Shown piece by piece: positions 34,958-43,149 of a DNA stretch of 64,000 nucleotides (position 1 is the stretch's first letter; each line of letters begins with the position of its first letter). Position numbers and translations under genes: made by a program. This DNA is from Bog-159 sp963843255. GTDB lineage: Bacteria; Acidobacteriota; Terriglobia; Bryobacterales; Bryobacteraceae. The DNA lies in contig CAWJJQ010000006.1 in assembly GCA_963843255.1 (NCBI GenBank), positions 434,001 to 498,000 on the forward strand, given 5' to 3'. The notes beneath the pieces were generated by a model that ran no database searches, was not told the origin of the DNA, and was given only the letters and a program-made list of their open reading frames with translations.

Positions 34958-35563
34958 CTACTTGATTTCCAGGATTTCCTTTTCCTTGGCTTTAGCCGCC
35001 TGGTCGATCTTATCCATGTGCGCGTTGGTCAACTTCTGGATCTCGTCGTGCGCCCGCTTGTCTTCGTCTTCGGTGATCTTCTTGTCCTTCAACAGCGCCT
35101 TCACCGCCTCGTTCCCGTCGCGCCGGATGTTGCGCACCGACACGCGATGGTGCTCGGCCACGCCGTGCAGACGTTTGACGAACTCCTTGCGGCGCTCTTC
35201 GGTCAGCGGCGGAATCGGCAGGCGGATCATTTTTCCATCATTGGCCGGATTCAGCCCCAGGTCCGAAACGCGGATGGCCTTTTCGATGGGCCCGATCTGC
35301 GAAGCGTCCCAGGGCGTGATGGTGATCATACTGGGCTCGGGAATATGCAGTGTGGCTACCTGGTTCAACGGCGATGGCGTGCCGTAATAGTCCACGCGAA
35401 TGTGATCCAGCAGGCTCAGCGTCGCGCGGCCCGTGCGAATGGTGGCCATTTCGTGCGCCAGGTCGCCGAGCGCTTTTTCCATGCGCCCCTTGACGTGATT
35501 CTCGACGTCTCGAATGGAGTTGAAGGCCGGCCCGGCGGGGGCGGCGGTATGTTCTGTTTTCAT
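34958..35563 (-). CDS. frr: Ribosome recycling factor
   Basis: Splits post-termination ribosomes with EF-G. 201 aa, slightly longer than the usual 185, the extra being the N-terminal ~14 residues (MKTEHTAAPAGPAF). Core: KALGDLAHEMATIRTGRATLSLLDHIRVDYYGTPSPLNQVA and NDGKMIRLPIPPLTEERRKE, RNIRRDGNEAVKAL. In most bacteria frr directly follows pyrH; here ~770 bases with a foreign cassette separate them. Confidence 0.95.
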   Translation of the reverse strand: MKTEHTAAPAGPAFNSIRDVENHVKGRMEKALGDLAHEMATIRTGRATLSLLDHIRVDYYGTPSPLNQVATLHIPEPSMITITPWDASQIGPIEKAIRVSDLGLNPANDGKMIRLPIPPLTEERRKEFVKRLHGVAEHHRVSVRNIRRDGNEAVKALLKDKKITEDEDKRAHDEIQKLTNAHMDKIDQAAKAKEKEILEIK

Positions 35564-35582
35564 AGTGGCCTAGTGGATGAGC

Positions 35583-35614
35583 GTGCCGATAGGCTCGCCC
35601 ATCGTCATACGCAT
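35583..35614. repeat. Direct repeat, copy 1: relic of the pyrH 3' end next to frr
   Basis: This 32-bp segment matches 36346-36377 at 31 of 32 positions. Read on the minus strand it encodes MRMTMGEPIGTLIH-stop, the last residues of a UMP kinase, a few bases before the frr start. It marks the right-hand junction of the inserted cassette. Confidence 0.8.
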
Positions 35615-35722
35615 TGAACATTTCACGATACCACGGTCTGTCCGGCAATCGCTCTGGCCAACCGCTTTTGATCCATACTGATGGACCCAGAGCGCCGGCA
35701 AGAATGAATAGAGCAAGCTGGT

Positions 35723-36331
35723 TTATTCCTGGCTGCGAATCTCTTGCAGTCTGGCGTATAGAACAGGTGGCAAGGCCGCTTCGACTTCCGGCGTCACCAG
35801 TCCAACTGACTGCAAATCCCGAACGTGAACGCGATCGATGTCCCGGTTATTGTTAAGTTTCATCAAGACGAGATCGGCGACCGGCACGATAGCCACATCG
35901 ACGCCGTGCACCGATAGCTGTTGCGGCCTCAAAGGCGGATTTGGCATGGCCTGATTTGGCCTGACTTTTTCGCCGGCAAAAATCAGATAGACGGCGTTCC
36001 GGGCTGGCGTCTCGCATGATGGAAGCAGCATGTCCAAACCAGCGGCGTGACGAAACGTGAAGCCATGTTGTGCCGCGGCTTCCTTGATGCGGTCCAGGTC
36101 CGTACGATTGATAAGAATATCGATGTCCTTCGTGTTCCTGACGGCCGGGGGCTCGACTCGGTTTACGTGGACCATTACAGCACCGCCACCGATATACCTG
36201 GTTCCAGAGGAAGGGTGCCGTAGTCTCGGGATCGGCAATGTGCCCCATTCTATCGCCTCGTGGTTCACTATGGTGCTATCGTCCAGATTTGTGCACGAGT
36301 GGTGCAGGGAGGAAATGAGACGTGGTGGCAA
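35723..36331 (-). CDS. Nucleotidyltransferase-like protein (AbiEii/DUF6036 type) on an inserted cassette
   Basis: The open frame is 202 aa; the first ~45 residues are poorly supported and the start could be GTG 36268. The core IGGGAVMVHVNRVEPPAVRNTKDIDILINRTDLDRI has the GG...DxD pattern of minimal nucleotidyltransferases, near residues 48-73. VHGVDVAIVPVADLVLMKLNNNRDIDRVHVRDL near 150 is the usual C-terminal part of the AbiEii/DUF6036-like group. Such genes are often in toxin-antitoxin or defence contexts. No antitoxin remains; a 17-codon frame at 35623-35676 may be the start of a truncated neighbour. It breaks the pyrH-frr pair. Confidence 0.65.
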   Translation of the reverse strand: MPPRLISSLHHSCTNLDDSTIVNHEAIEWGTLPIPRLRHPSSGTRYIGGGAVMVHVNRVEPPAVRNTKDIDILINRTDLDRIKEAAAQHGFTFRHAAGLDMLLPSCETPARNAVYLIFAGEKVRPNQAMPNPPLRPQQLSVHGVDVAIVPVADLVLMKLNNNRDIDRVHVRDLQSVGLVTPEVEAALPPVLYARLQEIRSQE

Positions 36332-36332
36332 T

Positions 36333-37058
36333 CTATCTGATAATAGTGCCGATGGGCTCGCCCATCGTCATACGCATGATATTGCCGCTGGTAGTCAAAT
36401 TGAAAACTATAATCGGAAGTTTGTTGTCGCGGCACATGGCGATGGCCGTCGCGTCCATCACACCCAGCCCTTTGGACAGGACTTCCAGATACGAAACTTC
36501 ACGGTACATCACGGCATCCGGAAACTTCAAGGGGTCCTTGTCGTAGACGCCGTCCACGCGAGTGGCCTTGGCAATGACTTCGGCGCGGATTTCAAGCGCG
36601 CGCAGGGTGGCGGCGGTATCCGTTGAAAAATAGGGGTTCGACGTGCCCGCCGCGAAGATACAAACCCGGCCCTTCTCCAGGTGCCGTAAGGCGCGCCGCC
36701 GGATGTAGGGTTCGGCCACCTCGTGCATCTCGATGGCGCTCATCACGCGGGTGTACACGCCGATCTGTTCGAGGGCGTCCTGCAGCGCCAGGGAATTGAT
36801 TACGGTGGCCAGCATGCCCATGTGATCGGCCGTTACCCGGTCCATGTTCTGGGCGGCGGCGGCGACGCCGCGGAAGATATTGCCACCGCCCACTACCAGG
36901 CCGATCTGCACGCCCGTAGCGGCAACTGAAGCGACTTCCGCGGCCAGTTCCTTGACCCGCTCCGCGTGGATGCCAAACGCCGCCCCACCGGCCAGCACTT
37001 CGCCGCTGAGCTTCAGCAGGATTCGCTTACGCGGAGACACTGCCATCGGACGACTCAT
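36333..37058 (-). CDS. pyrH: UMP kinase
   Basis: Phosphorylates UMP with ATP (amino-acid-kinase fold). 241 aa from ATG 37058; ATG 37046 (MAVSPRKR) is an alternative. Motifs: LKLSGEVLAGG, QIGLVVGGGNIFRG, TADHMGMLATVINSLALQDALE and a C-terminal DATAIAMCRDNKLPIIVFNL. The end reads GEPIGTIIR, while the relic near frr reads GEPIGTLIH. Overlaps the tsf 3' end by about 30 bases. Confidence 0.95.
   Translation of the reverse strand: MSRPMAVSPRKRILLKLSGEVLAGGAAFGIHAERVKELAAEVASVAATGVQIGLVVGGGNIFRGVAAAAQNMDRVTADHMGMLATVINSLALQDALEQIGVYTRVMSAIEMHEVAEPYIRRRALRHLEKGRVCIFAAGTSNPYFSTDTAATLRALEIRAEVIAKATRVDGVYDKDPLKFPDAVMYREVSYLEVLSKGLGVMDATAIAMCRDNKLPIIVFNLTTSGNIMRMTMGEPIGTIIR
36346..36377. repeat. Direct repeat, copy 2: current pyrH 3' end
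   Basis: This is the partner of 35583-35614 (31/32 identical) and lies within the final codons of the intact pyrH. The two copies bracket about 763 bases containing the nucleotidyltransferase-like gene. Confidence 0.8.
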
Positions 37059-37677
37059 CGTTGCCGGACTCGGCCATGGCCACGTCGCCCACTTTGTACC
37101 GCGTAAACCGGGACACGGTGATGTTCTCGCCCAGCTTGGCGATCTTGGTCTTGATCAACTGCCCCACGGTTAGAGTGGCTTCTTTGACGAAAGGCTGGTC
37201 GAGCAGGCAGACTTCTTCGTAAAATTTCGCCATCCGGCCTTCCACGATGCGATCGATCACGTTGGCCGGCTTGCCCTCGAACGCCGCGCGGCCGCGCTGG
37301 ATCTCCTTCTCTTTTTCCAGAGCCGCGGCGGGCACGTCTTCCTGCCGGATGTACTTGGGATCGGCGGCCGCGATGTGCATCGCGACGTCGTGCACCAGTT
37401 CCTGGAAATCGCCGGTGCGAGCCACGAAATCCGATTCGCAGTTCACTTCCACCAGCACGCCCAGTTGGCCGCCTGAATGAATATAGCTGCCGATCAAGCC
37501 CTGCTTGGTGACACGCGCGGACTTCTTGTGCGCCGATGCGATCCCGCGCTTGCGCAGGATTACCTCCGCGTTGCCGATATCGCCGCCCGCTTCCACCAGC
37601 GCGGTCTTGCAATCCATCATGCCCGCGCCCGTGCGTTCGCGGAGTTGCTTAACGAGTTGAGCGGTAATTTCCGCCAT
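37027..37677 (-). CDS. tsf: Elongation factor Ts
   Basis: Guanine nucleotide exchange factor for EF-Tu. 216 aa, the short form with a single core subdomain. The N-terminal UBA-like part is VKQLRERTGAGMMDCKTALVEAGGDIGNAEVILRKRG, followed by VNCESDFVAR, the EF-Tu contact region. The C-terminal tail is acidic and Ser-rich. Sits between rpsB and pyrH in the standard order. Confidence 0.96.
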   Translation of the reverse strand: MAEITAQLVKQLRERTGAGMMDCKTALVEAGGDIGNAEVILRKRGIASAHKKSARVTKQGLIGSYIHSGGQLGVLVEVNCESDFVARTGDFQELVHDVAMHIAAADPKYIRQEDVPAAALEKEKEIQRGRAAFEGKPANVIDRIVEGRMAKFYEEVCLLDQPFVKEATLTVGQLIKTKIAKLGENITVSRFTRYKVGDVAMAESGNDESSDGSVSA

Positions 37678-37712
37678 AATTCTCCAACCTTAAAAATCGG
37701 TTTTGGGTTCTA

Positions 37713-37779
37713 GGTGCTGGGTGCCGGCAAACTTTTCGACCGTCTTCGGCGCTTACGCCAGAACCCGGCACCCAGCACC
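37713..37779 (-). promoter_or_regulatory. Long stem-loop between rpsB and tsf
   Basis: GGTGCTGGGTGCCGG (37713-37727) and its exact complement CCGGCACCCAGCACC (37765-37779) flank 37 bases. AAAAATCGG/CCGATTTTT lie outside as a further weak arm. In the rpsB-tsf transcript this can form a strong hairpin, which may attenuate transcription or stabilise the rpsB mRNA. Confidence 0.6.
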
Positions 37780-37785
37780 CGATTT

Positions 37786-38673
37786 TTAGTGTCCTTCGGT
37801 TACCGCCGCTTCCACAGCCGGTTCGGCCGTTTCCGAAGCAGGGCCTTTTCGCGGCGACACCGGCGGCAGATCTTCTTCCATCAAAGATTCCGCCATGATC
37901 TTTTCCGCGTACTTGGGATCCACGTATTCCGTATATTCTGGCACTTCTTCGACCGGGGTCTCGTCGGTGACGATCTTCTCCGCCGTGAACTCCTGTTCGC
38001 TGGCCAGTTGCCGGCCTTCCACCACCGAGTCCGCGATCTTGCTGGCGAACAGGCGGATGGCGCGCAGCGCATCGTCGTTACCCGGAATGACGTAATCCAC
38101 TTCGTCGGGATCGCAGTTGGTATCCACGATCGCCACTACCGGAATACCCAACCGCCGCGCTTCCTTCACCGCGATGGCTTCTTTATTGGAATCGATCACG
38201 AACAGAAGATCGGGCAGACCCGGCATGTCCTTTATACCGGCCAGATTCGAATCCAGATGCTTCCGCTCGCGTTCGAGCCGGATAATTTCTTTTTTGGGGC
38301 GGCCACCGTATCCACCTTCCTGGCTGGACATCCCTTCCAGTTCCTTGAGCCGCTTGATGGATTTCTGGACGGTCAACATGTTGGTCAACAGTCCACCCAG
38401 CCATCGCTGGTTCACATAGTACATGTGGCAGCGGTTGGCTTCCTCGGCGATGGCTTCCTGTGCTTGCCGTTTGGTGCCGACGAAGAGTACGTTCTTGCCT
38501 TGCGCGGCCATTTCGCCCACGAAGCGGGCGGCGTCCTTGAACATTTTCAAGGTTTTTTGCAGGTCGATGATGTAAATGCCGTTGCGTTCCCCGAAGATGT
38601 ATTCCTTCATCTTCGGATTCCAGCGCTTGGTCTGGTGCCCGAAGTGAACGCCAGCTTCGAGCAATTCCTTCAT
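37786..38673 (-). CDS. rpsB: Ribosomal protein uS2
   Basis: Small-subunit protein S2. 295 aa from ATG 38673 (MKELLEAGVHFGHQTKRWNPKMKEYIFGERNGIYIIDLQ), with the acidic C-terminal extension seen in several phyla. Other motifs: FVGTKRQAQEAI, NQRWLGGLLTN and PVVAIVDTNCDPDEVDYVIPGNDDA. The family normally has a few more residues (M-x-x-I-S-M-K-E-L-L). Here PAIS is encoded just upstream but without ATG/GTG/TTG. An AGGAGG lies six bases before an ACG at 38688, so translation may start at ACG. Operon rplM-rpsI-rpsB-tsf. Confidence 0.96.
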   Translation of the reverse strand: MKELLEAGVHFGHQTKRWNPKMKEYIFGERNGIYIIDLQKTLKMFKDAARFVGEMAAQGKNVLFVGTKRQAQEAIAEEANRCHMYYVNQRWLGGLLTNMLTVQKSIKRLKELEGMSSQEGGYGGRPKKEIIRLERERKHLDSNLAGIKDMPGLPDLLFVIDSNKEAIAVKEARRLGIPVVAIVDTNCDPDEVDYVIPGNDDALRAIRLFASKIADSVVEGRQLASEQEFTAEKIVTDETPVEEVPEYTEYVDPKYAEKIMAESLMEEDLPPVSPRKGPASETAEPAVEAAVTEGH

Positions 38674-38694
38674 TGATATTGCAGGCGTAGACTA

Positions 38695-38700
38695 CCTCCT
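38695..38700 (-). promoter_or_regulatory. AGGAGG ribosome-binding site of rpsB, spaced for an ACG start
   Basis: AGGAGG (read from 38700 to 38695) is six bases from ACG 38688-38686 but 21 bases from the first ATG at 38673. An in-frame TAG at 38694-38692 bars any start further upstream. The spacing argues for a non-standard start codon. Confidence 0.6.
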
Positions 38701-38785
38701 AGATTTCCGTGCCGGGGCGGACGCGCGGTCCAAAGCGAGATTTGCGCGCCTGCCCTGACACACCCAACCACAACCAAAAAACATT

Positions 38786-39184
38786 TTACCGTTTGGAGAA
38801 CTGGAACCGCTTGCGCGCGCCCTTTTGGCCATACTTCTTGCGCTCGTGCTGGCGCGGGTCGCGGGTCAAAAAACCCAGCTTTTTGAGCCGGGGCCGCAAT
38901 TCCACGTTGAACTCGCACAACGCGCGGGCGATTCCATGACGCGCGGCGCCGGCTTGTCCGGAAATACCGCCGCCGTCAATCAGCATCAGGATGTCGAATT
39001 TGTCCGCCGTCTCCGTAGCCAGCAGGGGCTGGCGCACGGACGCGCGGGCGGCTTCGGTCGGGAAGTACGATTCGAACGTCCTTCCGTTGATGGTGAAATC
39101 CCCTTTGCCAGGCCGGAGAAACACGCGAGCCACCGATTCTTTACGGCGGCCGGTACCAAGATATTGAACGATCGTTGCTGCCAC
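38786..39184 (-). CDS. rpsI: Ribosomal protein uS9
   Basis: Small-subunit protein S9, 132 aa, GTG start at 39184. The N-terminus QYLGTGRRKESVARVFLRPGKG and the C-terminus LTRDPRQHERKKYGQKGARKRFQFSKR (reaching the decoding centre) are typical. Begins 14 bases after rplM on the same strand. Confidence 0.97.
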   Translation of the reverse strand: MAATIVQYLGTGRRKESVARVFLRPGKGDFTINGRTFESYFPTEAARASVRQPLLATETADKFDILMLIDGGGISGQAGAARHGIARALCEFNVELRPRLKKLGFLTRDPRQHERKKYGQKGARKRFQFSKR

Positions 39185-39198
39185 TAATAAACCTTTCG

Positions 39199-39630
39199 TT
39201 ATTTCAGTGCCAGGACGGACGGCTTCTGCGCCGCATGCGGATGCTTGTCGCCCGCGTAGACCTTCAGCTTGCGATACATCTGTTTGCCGAGCTTGGTCTT
39301 GGGAAGCATGCCCTGAATGGCTTCTTCCACCATGCGGGCGGGCCGCGTGGCGCGCACGCGCCGCGCACTGGTTTCCACCAGCCCGCCTGGATATCCTGTG
39401 AAGTGCCGGTAGACTTTGTTGTCGTCTTTCCGGCCCGTAAGCCGCACTTTAGCGGCGTTGACGACCACCACGTGATCGCCGGTATCCATAAACGGGGTAA
39501 AGATCGCTTTATGCTTGCCCATCAAGAGCATGGCGGCTTTGCTGGCGAGCTTGCCAAGCACTATATCCTCGGCGTCCAGCACATGCCACTGGCGAACGAT
39601 CCCGTTCTTGGAGGGGAACTCGGTACTCAT
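39199..39630 (-). CDS. rplM: Ribosomal protein uL13
   Basis: Large-subunit protein L13. ATG 39630 gives 143 aa; a GTG two codons upstream is in frame. Motifs: WHVLDAEDIVLGKLASKAAMLLMGKHK, GDHVVVVNAAKVRLTGRKDDNKVYRHFTGYPGG and AIQGMLPKTKLGKQMYRKLKVYAG. First gene of the ribosomal operon, behind a TTGACA promoter. Confidence 0.97.
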   Translation of the reverse strand: MSTEFPSKNGIVRQWHVLDAEDIVLGKLASKAAMLLMGKHKAIFTPFMDTGDHVVVVNAAKVRLTGRKDDNKVYRHFTGYPGGLVETSARRVRATRPARMVEEAIQGMLPKTKLGKQMYRKLKVYAGDKHPHAAQKPSVLALK

Positions 39631-39666
39631 TGACACACGTCTCCACTTCTTCGGTTCAAAGTATTT

Positions 39667-39695
39667 AGATTAGCGGGCTGAAACGCAGATGTCAA
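39667..39695 (-). promoter_or_regulatory. Promoter of the rplM operon
   Basis: On the minus strand TTGACA (39695-39690) is followed after 17 bp by TAATCT (39672-39667), leaving a ~35-base leader to the rplM ATG. The -35 is perfect and the -10 moderate. Confidence 0.5.
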
Positions 39696-39794
39696 ATCGC
39701 GCTGGACGACGTTTTAACGAATCGCGCAAAACGGACCGCCCGCGCCGGGTGTTTCCTAAAGTGAACTCGGGCAGGCTCCCGCGGATGGTTGCGC

Positions 39795-39824
39795 TATAAT
39801 GAGTAGTACACGACTCTGAGAGGA
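39795..39824 (+). promoter_or_regulatory. -10 box and RBS of the DUF1385 gene
   Basis: TATAAT at 39795-39800 is followed by GAGAGGA at 39818-39824, four bases before GTG 39828. No convincing -35 is present. The RBS supports the GTG start over the ATG at 39873. Confidence 0.5.
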
Positions 39825-39827
39825 ACT

Positions 39828-40829
39828 GTGTCCCTTCGCACTTACTTTCGTCTTTTTACCCATATCCAATTGATGCCCATCCTCGAAAGTGGCGAGGAAA
39901 CGCTGGTCGGCGGCCAGGCGGTTATCGAAGGCGTGATGATGCGCGCCCCGCATAGCTACTGTGTCGCGGTCCGCAAGCCGAATGGCGAGATCGTGACCGA
40001 AGAAAAACCCCTGGCGCGCATGTCCGAGCAACACCGCATTTTCAAATATCCGATTCTGCGCGGCGTGGGGACTCTGTATCAGGCCATGGCTTTGGGCCTC
40101 AAGGCTCTTAAGTTCTCGGCCAACTCCCAGATCGAAACGGAAACGCCGCAGCCCGCGACCACCCCAGTCCCGGCAACCCCGGCCAAAGAGATCCCCAATT
40201 GGGCCATCAGTCTGAACCTTCTGCTTTCGCTGGCGTTTTTTATCTTCATGTATAAATTCGTGCCCCTGTACGCCGTCACCTCACTCGGGAAATGGTACCC
40301 GGCGCTACAAGGCCGCATCGCGTTTAACGCCACCGACGGCCTGATCCGCATGGCTATTTTCCTGGCTTTCTTATTCGTCATCTCGCGCATGAAGGATATT
40401 CATCGCGTATTCGAGTATCACGGCGCCGAGCACAAGGTAGTTTTTAACTACGAATCGGGCAAGCCCGTCAATGTCGAGAATGCGCAGAAGTTCACCACTT
40501 ACCATCCCCGCTGCGGCACCAGCTTCCTGATGGTGGTGATGGTGGTCTCCATGGTGGTTTACACCCTGATACCTTTCTCCGGGTTTGGTATGAAGCTTCT
40601 GAGCCGCGTGATCCTGCTGCCGTTCATTGCGGGCATCAGCTATGAATTGATTCGTTTCGCAGCCAAACGCCGCGGTTCCTTCCTCGCTACCCTTACGGCT
40701 CCCGGGCTGTGGTTGCAGCGCATCACCACCAAGCCGCCGGCCGACGACCAGGCCGCCGTGGCCATACACGCCCTCGAAGGCGCCATGGCTCTCGAGGAAT
40801 CCCAAGGCGGCGAACTGGTCATCGCCTGA
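39828..40829 (+). CDS. DUF1385 membrane protein
   Basis: 333 aa from GTG 39828. The conserved DUF1385 opening LVGGQAVIEGVMMRAPHSYCVAVRKPNGEI is near residue 26, and YHGAEHKVVFNYESG and FTTYHPRCGTSFL near 200 and 225. Membrane helices lie at ~130-150, ~170-188, ~235-255 and ~265-280. This widespread family commonly precedes prfA and rpmE; its biochemical function is not established. It is followed 5 bases later by prfA. Confidence 0.9.
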   Translation: MSLRTYFRLFTHIQLMPILESGEETLVGGQAVIEGVMMRAPHSYCVAVRKPNGEIVTEEKPLARMSEQHRIFKYPILRGVGTLYQAMALGLKALKFSANSQIETETPQPATTPVPATPAKEIPNWAISLNLLLSLAFFIFMYKFVPLYAVTSLGKWYPALQGRIAFNATDGLIRMAIFLAFLFVISRMKDIHRVFEYHGAEHKVVFNYESGKPVNVENAQKFTTYHPRCGTSFLMVVMVVSMVVYTLIPFSGFGMKLLSRVILLPFIAGISYELIRFAAKRRGSFLATLTAPGLWLQRITTKPPADDQAAVAIHALEGAMALEESQGGELVIA

Positions 40830-40834
40830 TCTCC

Positions 40835-41926
40835 ATGCAATTTGCTCCCAAACTCCAGCAGATCGAGTTGCGCTTCGCCGATCTGGAACGGCAACTTGCG
40901 GATCCTGCTCTGATCGCGGACGCCGGCGAATACCGTAAAGCGGCCAAGGCGCGCAGCGACATCGCCGAGGTAGTCGAAAAATATCGCGAGTGGAAAAAGG
41001 CCTCCAGCGAGCTCGATCAGGCGCGCGGCATGCTGCAGGAGCAGGACCCCGATCTCCGCCAGATGGCCACCGACGAAGTGGCTCGCCTGGAGCCGGAACT
41101 AGCCCAGATCGAGCAGGATTTGAAGTTCCTGCTGCTGCCCAAAGATCCCAACGACGAAAAGAACGTGGTGCTTGAAATCCGCGCCGGCACAGGCGGCGAC
41201 GAAGCCACTTTGTTCGCGGCGGAGATCTTCCGCATGTACTCGCGCTACGCGGAAACGCAGCGCTGGCGCATTGAAGTAACTTCCACCAGCGAATCCGCGG
41301 TGGGCGGTTCGAAGGAAATTATCGCCCTGGTCTCCGGCGATCGCGTTTACAGCAAGCTGAAGTACGAGAGCGGCGTGCACCGCGTGCAGCGTGTTCCGGT
41401 GACCGAGCAGCAGGGCCGCGTGCATACTTCGGCCATCACGGTTGCCGTCCTGCCCGAGGCGGACGAGGTCGAGGTTAAGCTCGATCCGAAAGACATCCGC
41501 ATCGATACTTTCTGCTCCTCCGGGCCGGGTGGCCAGTCCGTCAATACCACCTATTCCGCGGTGCGCATCACGCACCTCCCGACCGGCTTGGTGGTCTCCT
41601 GCCAGGACGAAAAATCGCAGATCAAGAACCGCGCCAAGGCCGAGCGCGTGCTCCGCTCCCGTCTCTACGAGATCGAACTGGAAAAGCAGCAGGCCGCGCT
41701 GGGCGCCGAGCGCCGCAGCATGGTCGGCACAGGCGACCGCAGCGAGAAGATCCGCACTTACAACTTCCCCCAGAACCGCGTCACCGATCATCGCATCGGA
41801 CTGACGCTGCACCAACTCGACATGGTAATGGAAGGCCGCCTGGATGCCATCCTCGACGCGCTCACCACTTATTACCAGTCCGAGAAGCTCAAGCAGCAGG
41901 GCGAACCCGGCTCCGCGGCCGCATAA
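40835..41926 (+). CDS. prfA: Peptide chain release factor 1
   Basis: Recognises UAA and UAG stop codons. ATG 40835 (MQFAPKLQQIELRFADLERQL) gives 363 aa. The stop-codon tripeptide region reads RVPVTEQQGRVHTSA (P-x-T). The catalytic GGQ is in SGPGGQSVNTTYSAVRITH near residue 230. Lies in a compact operon with DUF1385 and prmC. Confidence 0.97.
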   Translation: MQFAPKLQQIELRFADLERQLADPALIADAGEYRKAAKARSDIAEVVEKYREWKKASSELDQARGMLQEQDPDLRQMATDEVARLEPELAQIEQDLKFLLLPKDPNDEKNVVLEIRAGTGGDEATLFAAEIFRMYSRYAETQRWRIEVTSTSESAVGGSKEIIALVSGDRVYSKLKYESGVHRVQRVPVTEQQGRVHTSAITVAVLPEADEVEVKLDPKDIRIDTFCSSGPGGQSVNTTYSAVRITHLPTGLVVSCQDEKSQIKNRAKAERVLRSRLYEIELEKQQAALGAERRSMVGTGDRSEKIRTYNFPQNRVTDHRIGLTLHQLDMVMEGRLDAILDALTTYYQSEKLKQQGEPGSAAA

Positions 41927-41932
41927 TCCGGC

Positions 41933-42763
41933 ATGAACGTCCAAACCGCTCTGCTCCAGGGCGCCCAGCTTCTGGAGGAGGCGTCTATTGGCGTGCCGCG
42001 CCTGACCGCCGAGGTGTTGCTGGCGCATGCCCTCCATCGCGACCGCATCTATTTGTTCGCGCACAACGAGCACGAGCTGTCGCACAACGAGTGGCTGCAC
42101 TACGGCCGCTACCTATACGAACGCATGGAGGGCAAGCCTACCCAATACATCACCGGCCGCCAGGAATTCTACGGCCGCGAGTTCCGCGTGACGCCCGATG
42201 TGCTGATTCCCCGCCCTGAAACCGAGCACGTGGTCGAGACCGCCCTGCGCCTGGCGCCGCGCGCCGCCCGCATTCTGGATGTGGGCACAGGCTCCGGCAT
42301 TCTGGCCATCACTTTGCGTCTCGAAACCGGGGCCGCGACCTGGGCTACCGACATTTCACCCGCGGCCCTCCACGTCGCCGCGCGAAATGCAGAGCGGCTG
42401 CAGGCGCCCGTGGGCTTCATCGCCTGCGACCTGATGTCCGCGATCGCGGATGGTTCGATCGATCTGATCGTCTCCAACCCGCCCTACGTTCCACTGGCAG
42501 ACGCCGCCGGTCTGCAGCGCGAGGTGCGCGACTGGGAACCGCACACGGCCCTGTTCGGCGGACCCACCGGCCTCGAAATCTACCAGCGGCTGATCGCGGA
42601 CGCGGAACGAGTCCTATCACCCGGCGGCCGCCTGATCATGGAGTTGGGCTTCCACACGCACGAACGGGTGGCCGCCATGTTCTCGCCGCGCTGGCAGGAC
42701 CTTGAAATCGTCCCCGACCTGGCCGGCATCCCCCGTGTGCTGGCCGCCTCCTGGCGGGAGTAA
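41933..42763 (+). CDS. prmC: Release factor glutamine methyltransferase
   Basis: Methylates the Gln of the GGQ motif in release factors using SAM. 276 aa. The N-terminal helical domain binds the factor (PTQYITGRQEFYGREFRVTPDVLIPRPETEHVV). The SAM-binding motif is ILDVGTGSGILAITL near residue 117, and the substrate motif NPPY (VSNPPYVPL) near 180. It starts six bases after prfA, its substrate gene. Confidence 0.96.
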   Translation: MNVQTALLQGAQLLEEASIGVPRLTAEVLLAHALHRDRIYLFAHNEHELSHNEWLHYGRYLYERMEGKPTQYITGRQEFYGREFRVTPDVLIPRPETEHVVETALRLAPRAARILDVGTGSGILAITLRLETGAATWATDISPAALHVAARNAERLQAPVGFIACDLMSAIADGSIDLIVSNPPYVPLADAAGLQREVRDWEPHTALFGGPTGLEIYQRLIADAERVLSPGGRLIMELGFHTHERVAAMFSPRWQDLEIVPDLAGIPRVLAASWRE

Positions 42764-42796
42764 GGAGTATCGTGAACAGGTAAGGAATCGAATGAC

Positions 42797-43104
42797 GTGA
42801 TCCGCGAGGCCAAAATCACGAGCAAAGGCCAAGTGACCGTACCGCTTGAAATCCGGCAGGCTGTTGGGAAGCCCCTTTGCCAAATATCGCGGTAGCGGTA
42901 ACCCCGGCATCGGCTCGGGCCGCCAGGCGATCCTCCGCTGGATTCGAGCGCTGCGCGATCAATAACCACCGCAGTTGACCTCGTCGAATTCCCGCGGACT
43001 TCCTGATCGGCGCCCACGTACTTCGCCACGGATATCCGCTTCTCGCCCTCGATCGCGGAGTATACCGCCAGGCGTTTCCGGCGTTGAAGCTGATCGATCC
43101 TTGA
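42797..43104 (+). pseudogene. Decayed AbrB-VapC toxin-antitoxin remnant
   Basis: From GTG 42797 a 32-residue frame reads REAKITSKGQVTVPLEIRQAVG, the AbrB/SpoVT-type antitoxin N-terminus, and stops at TAG 42893-42895. After ~100 bases of unclear sequence, the frame ending at TGA 43102-43104 reads DFLIGAHVLRHGYPLLALDRGVYRQAFPALKLIDP. That is the C-terminal end of a PIN-domain VapC toxin with its LDRG motif. Most of the antitoxin C-terminus and the toxin N-terminus are gone. A second, shorter VapC tail (CRTFPTSKLIEV) is found at about 43233-43274. Confidence 0.6.
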
Positions 43105-43149
43105 TCGCCTGAAAATCGCCCGCTCGCCCCCCGAGCCCCCTAACGTCGG

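Noticed and set aside
35853..36248. Alternative 131-codon frame inside the cassette (starts MGHIADPE)
   Set aside because: Shifted relative to the nucleotidyltransferase-like core, which has the recognisable GG...DxD motif; only its first residues might reflect an older N-terminus.
40709..40834. Upstream extension of prfA from 40709
   Set aside because: His/Arg-rich sequence overlapping the DUF1385 gene; the known RF1 N-terminus begins at ATG 40835.
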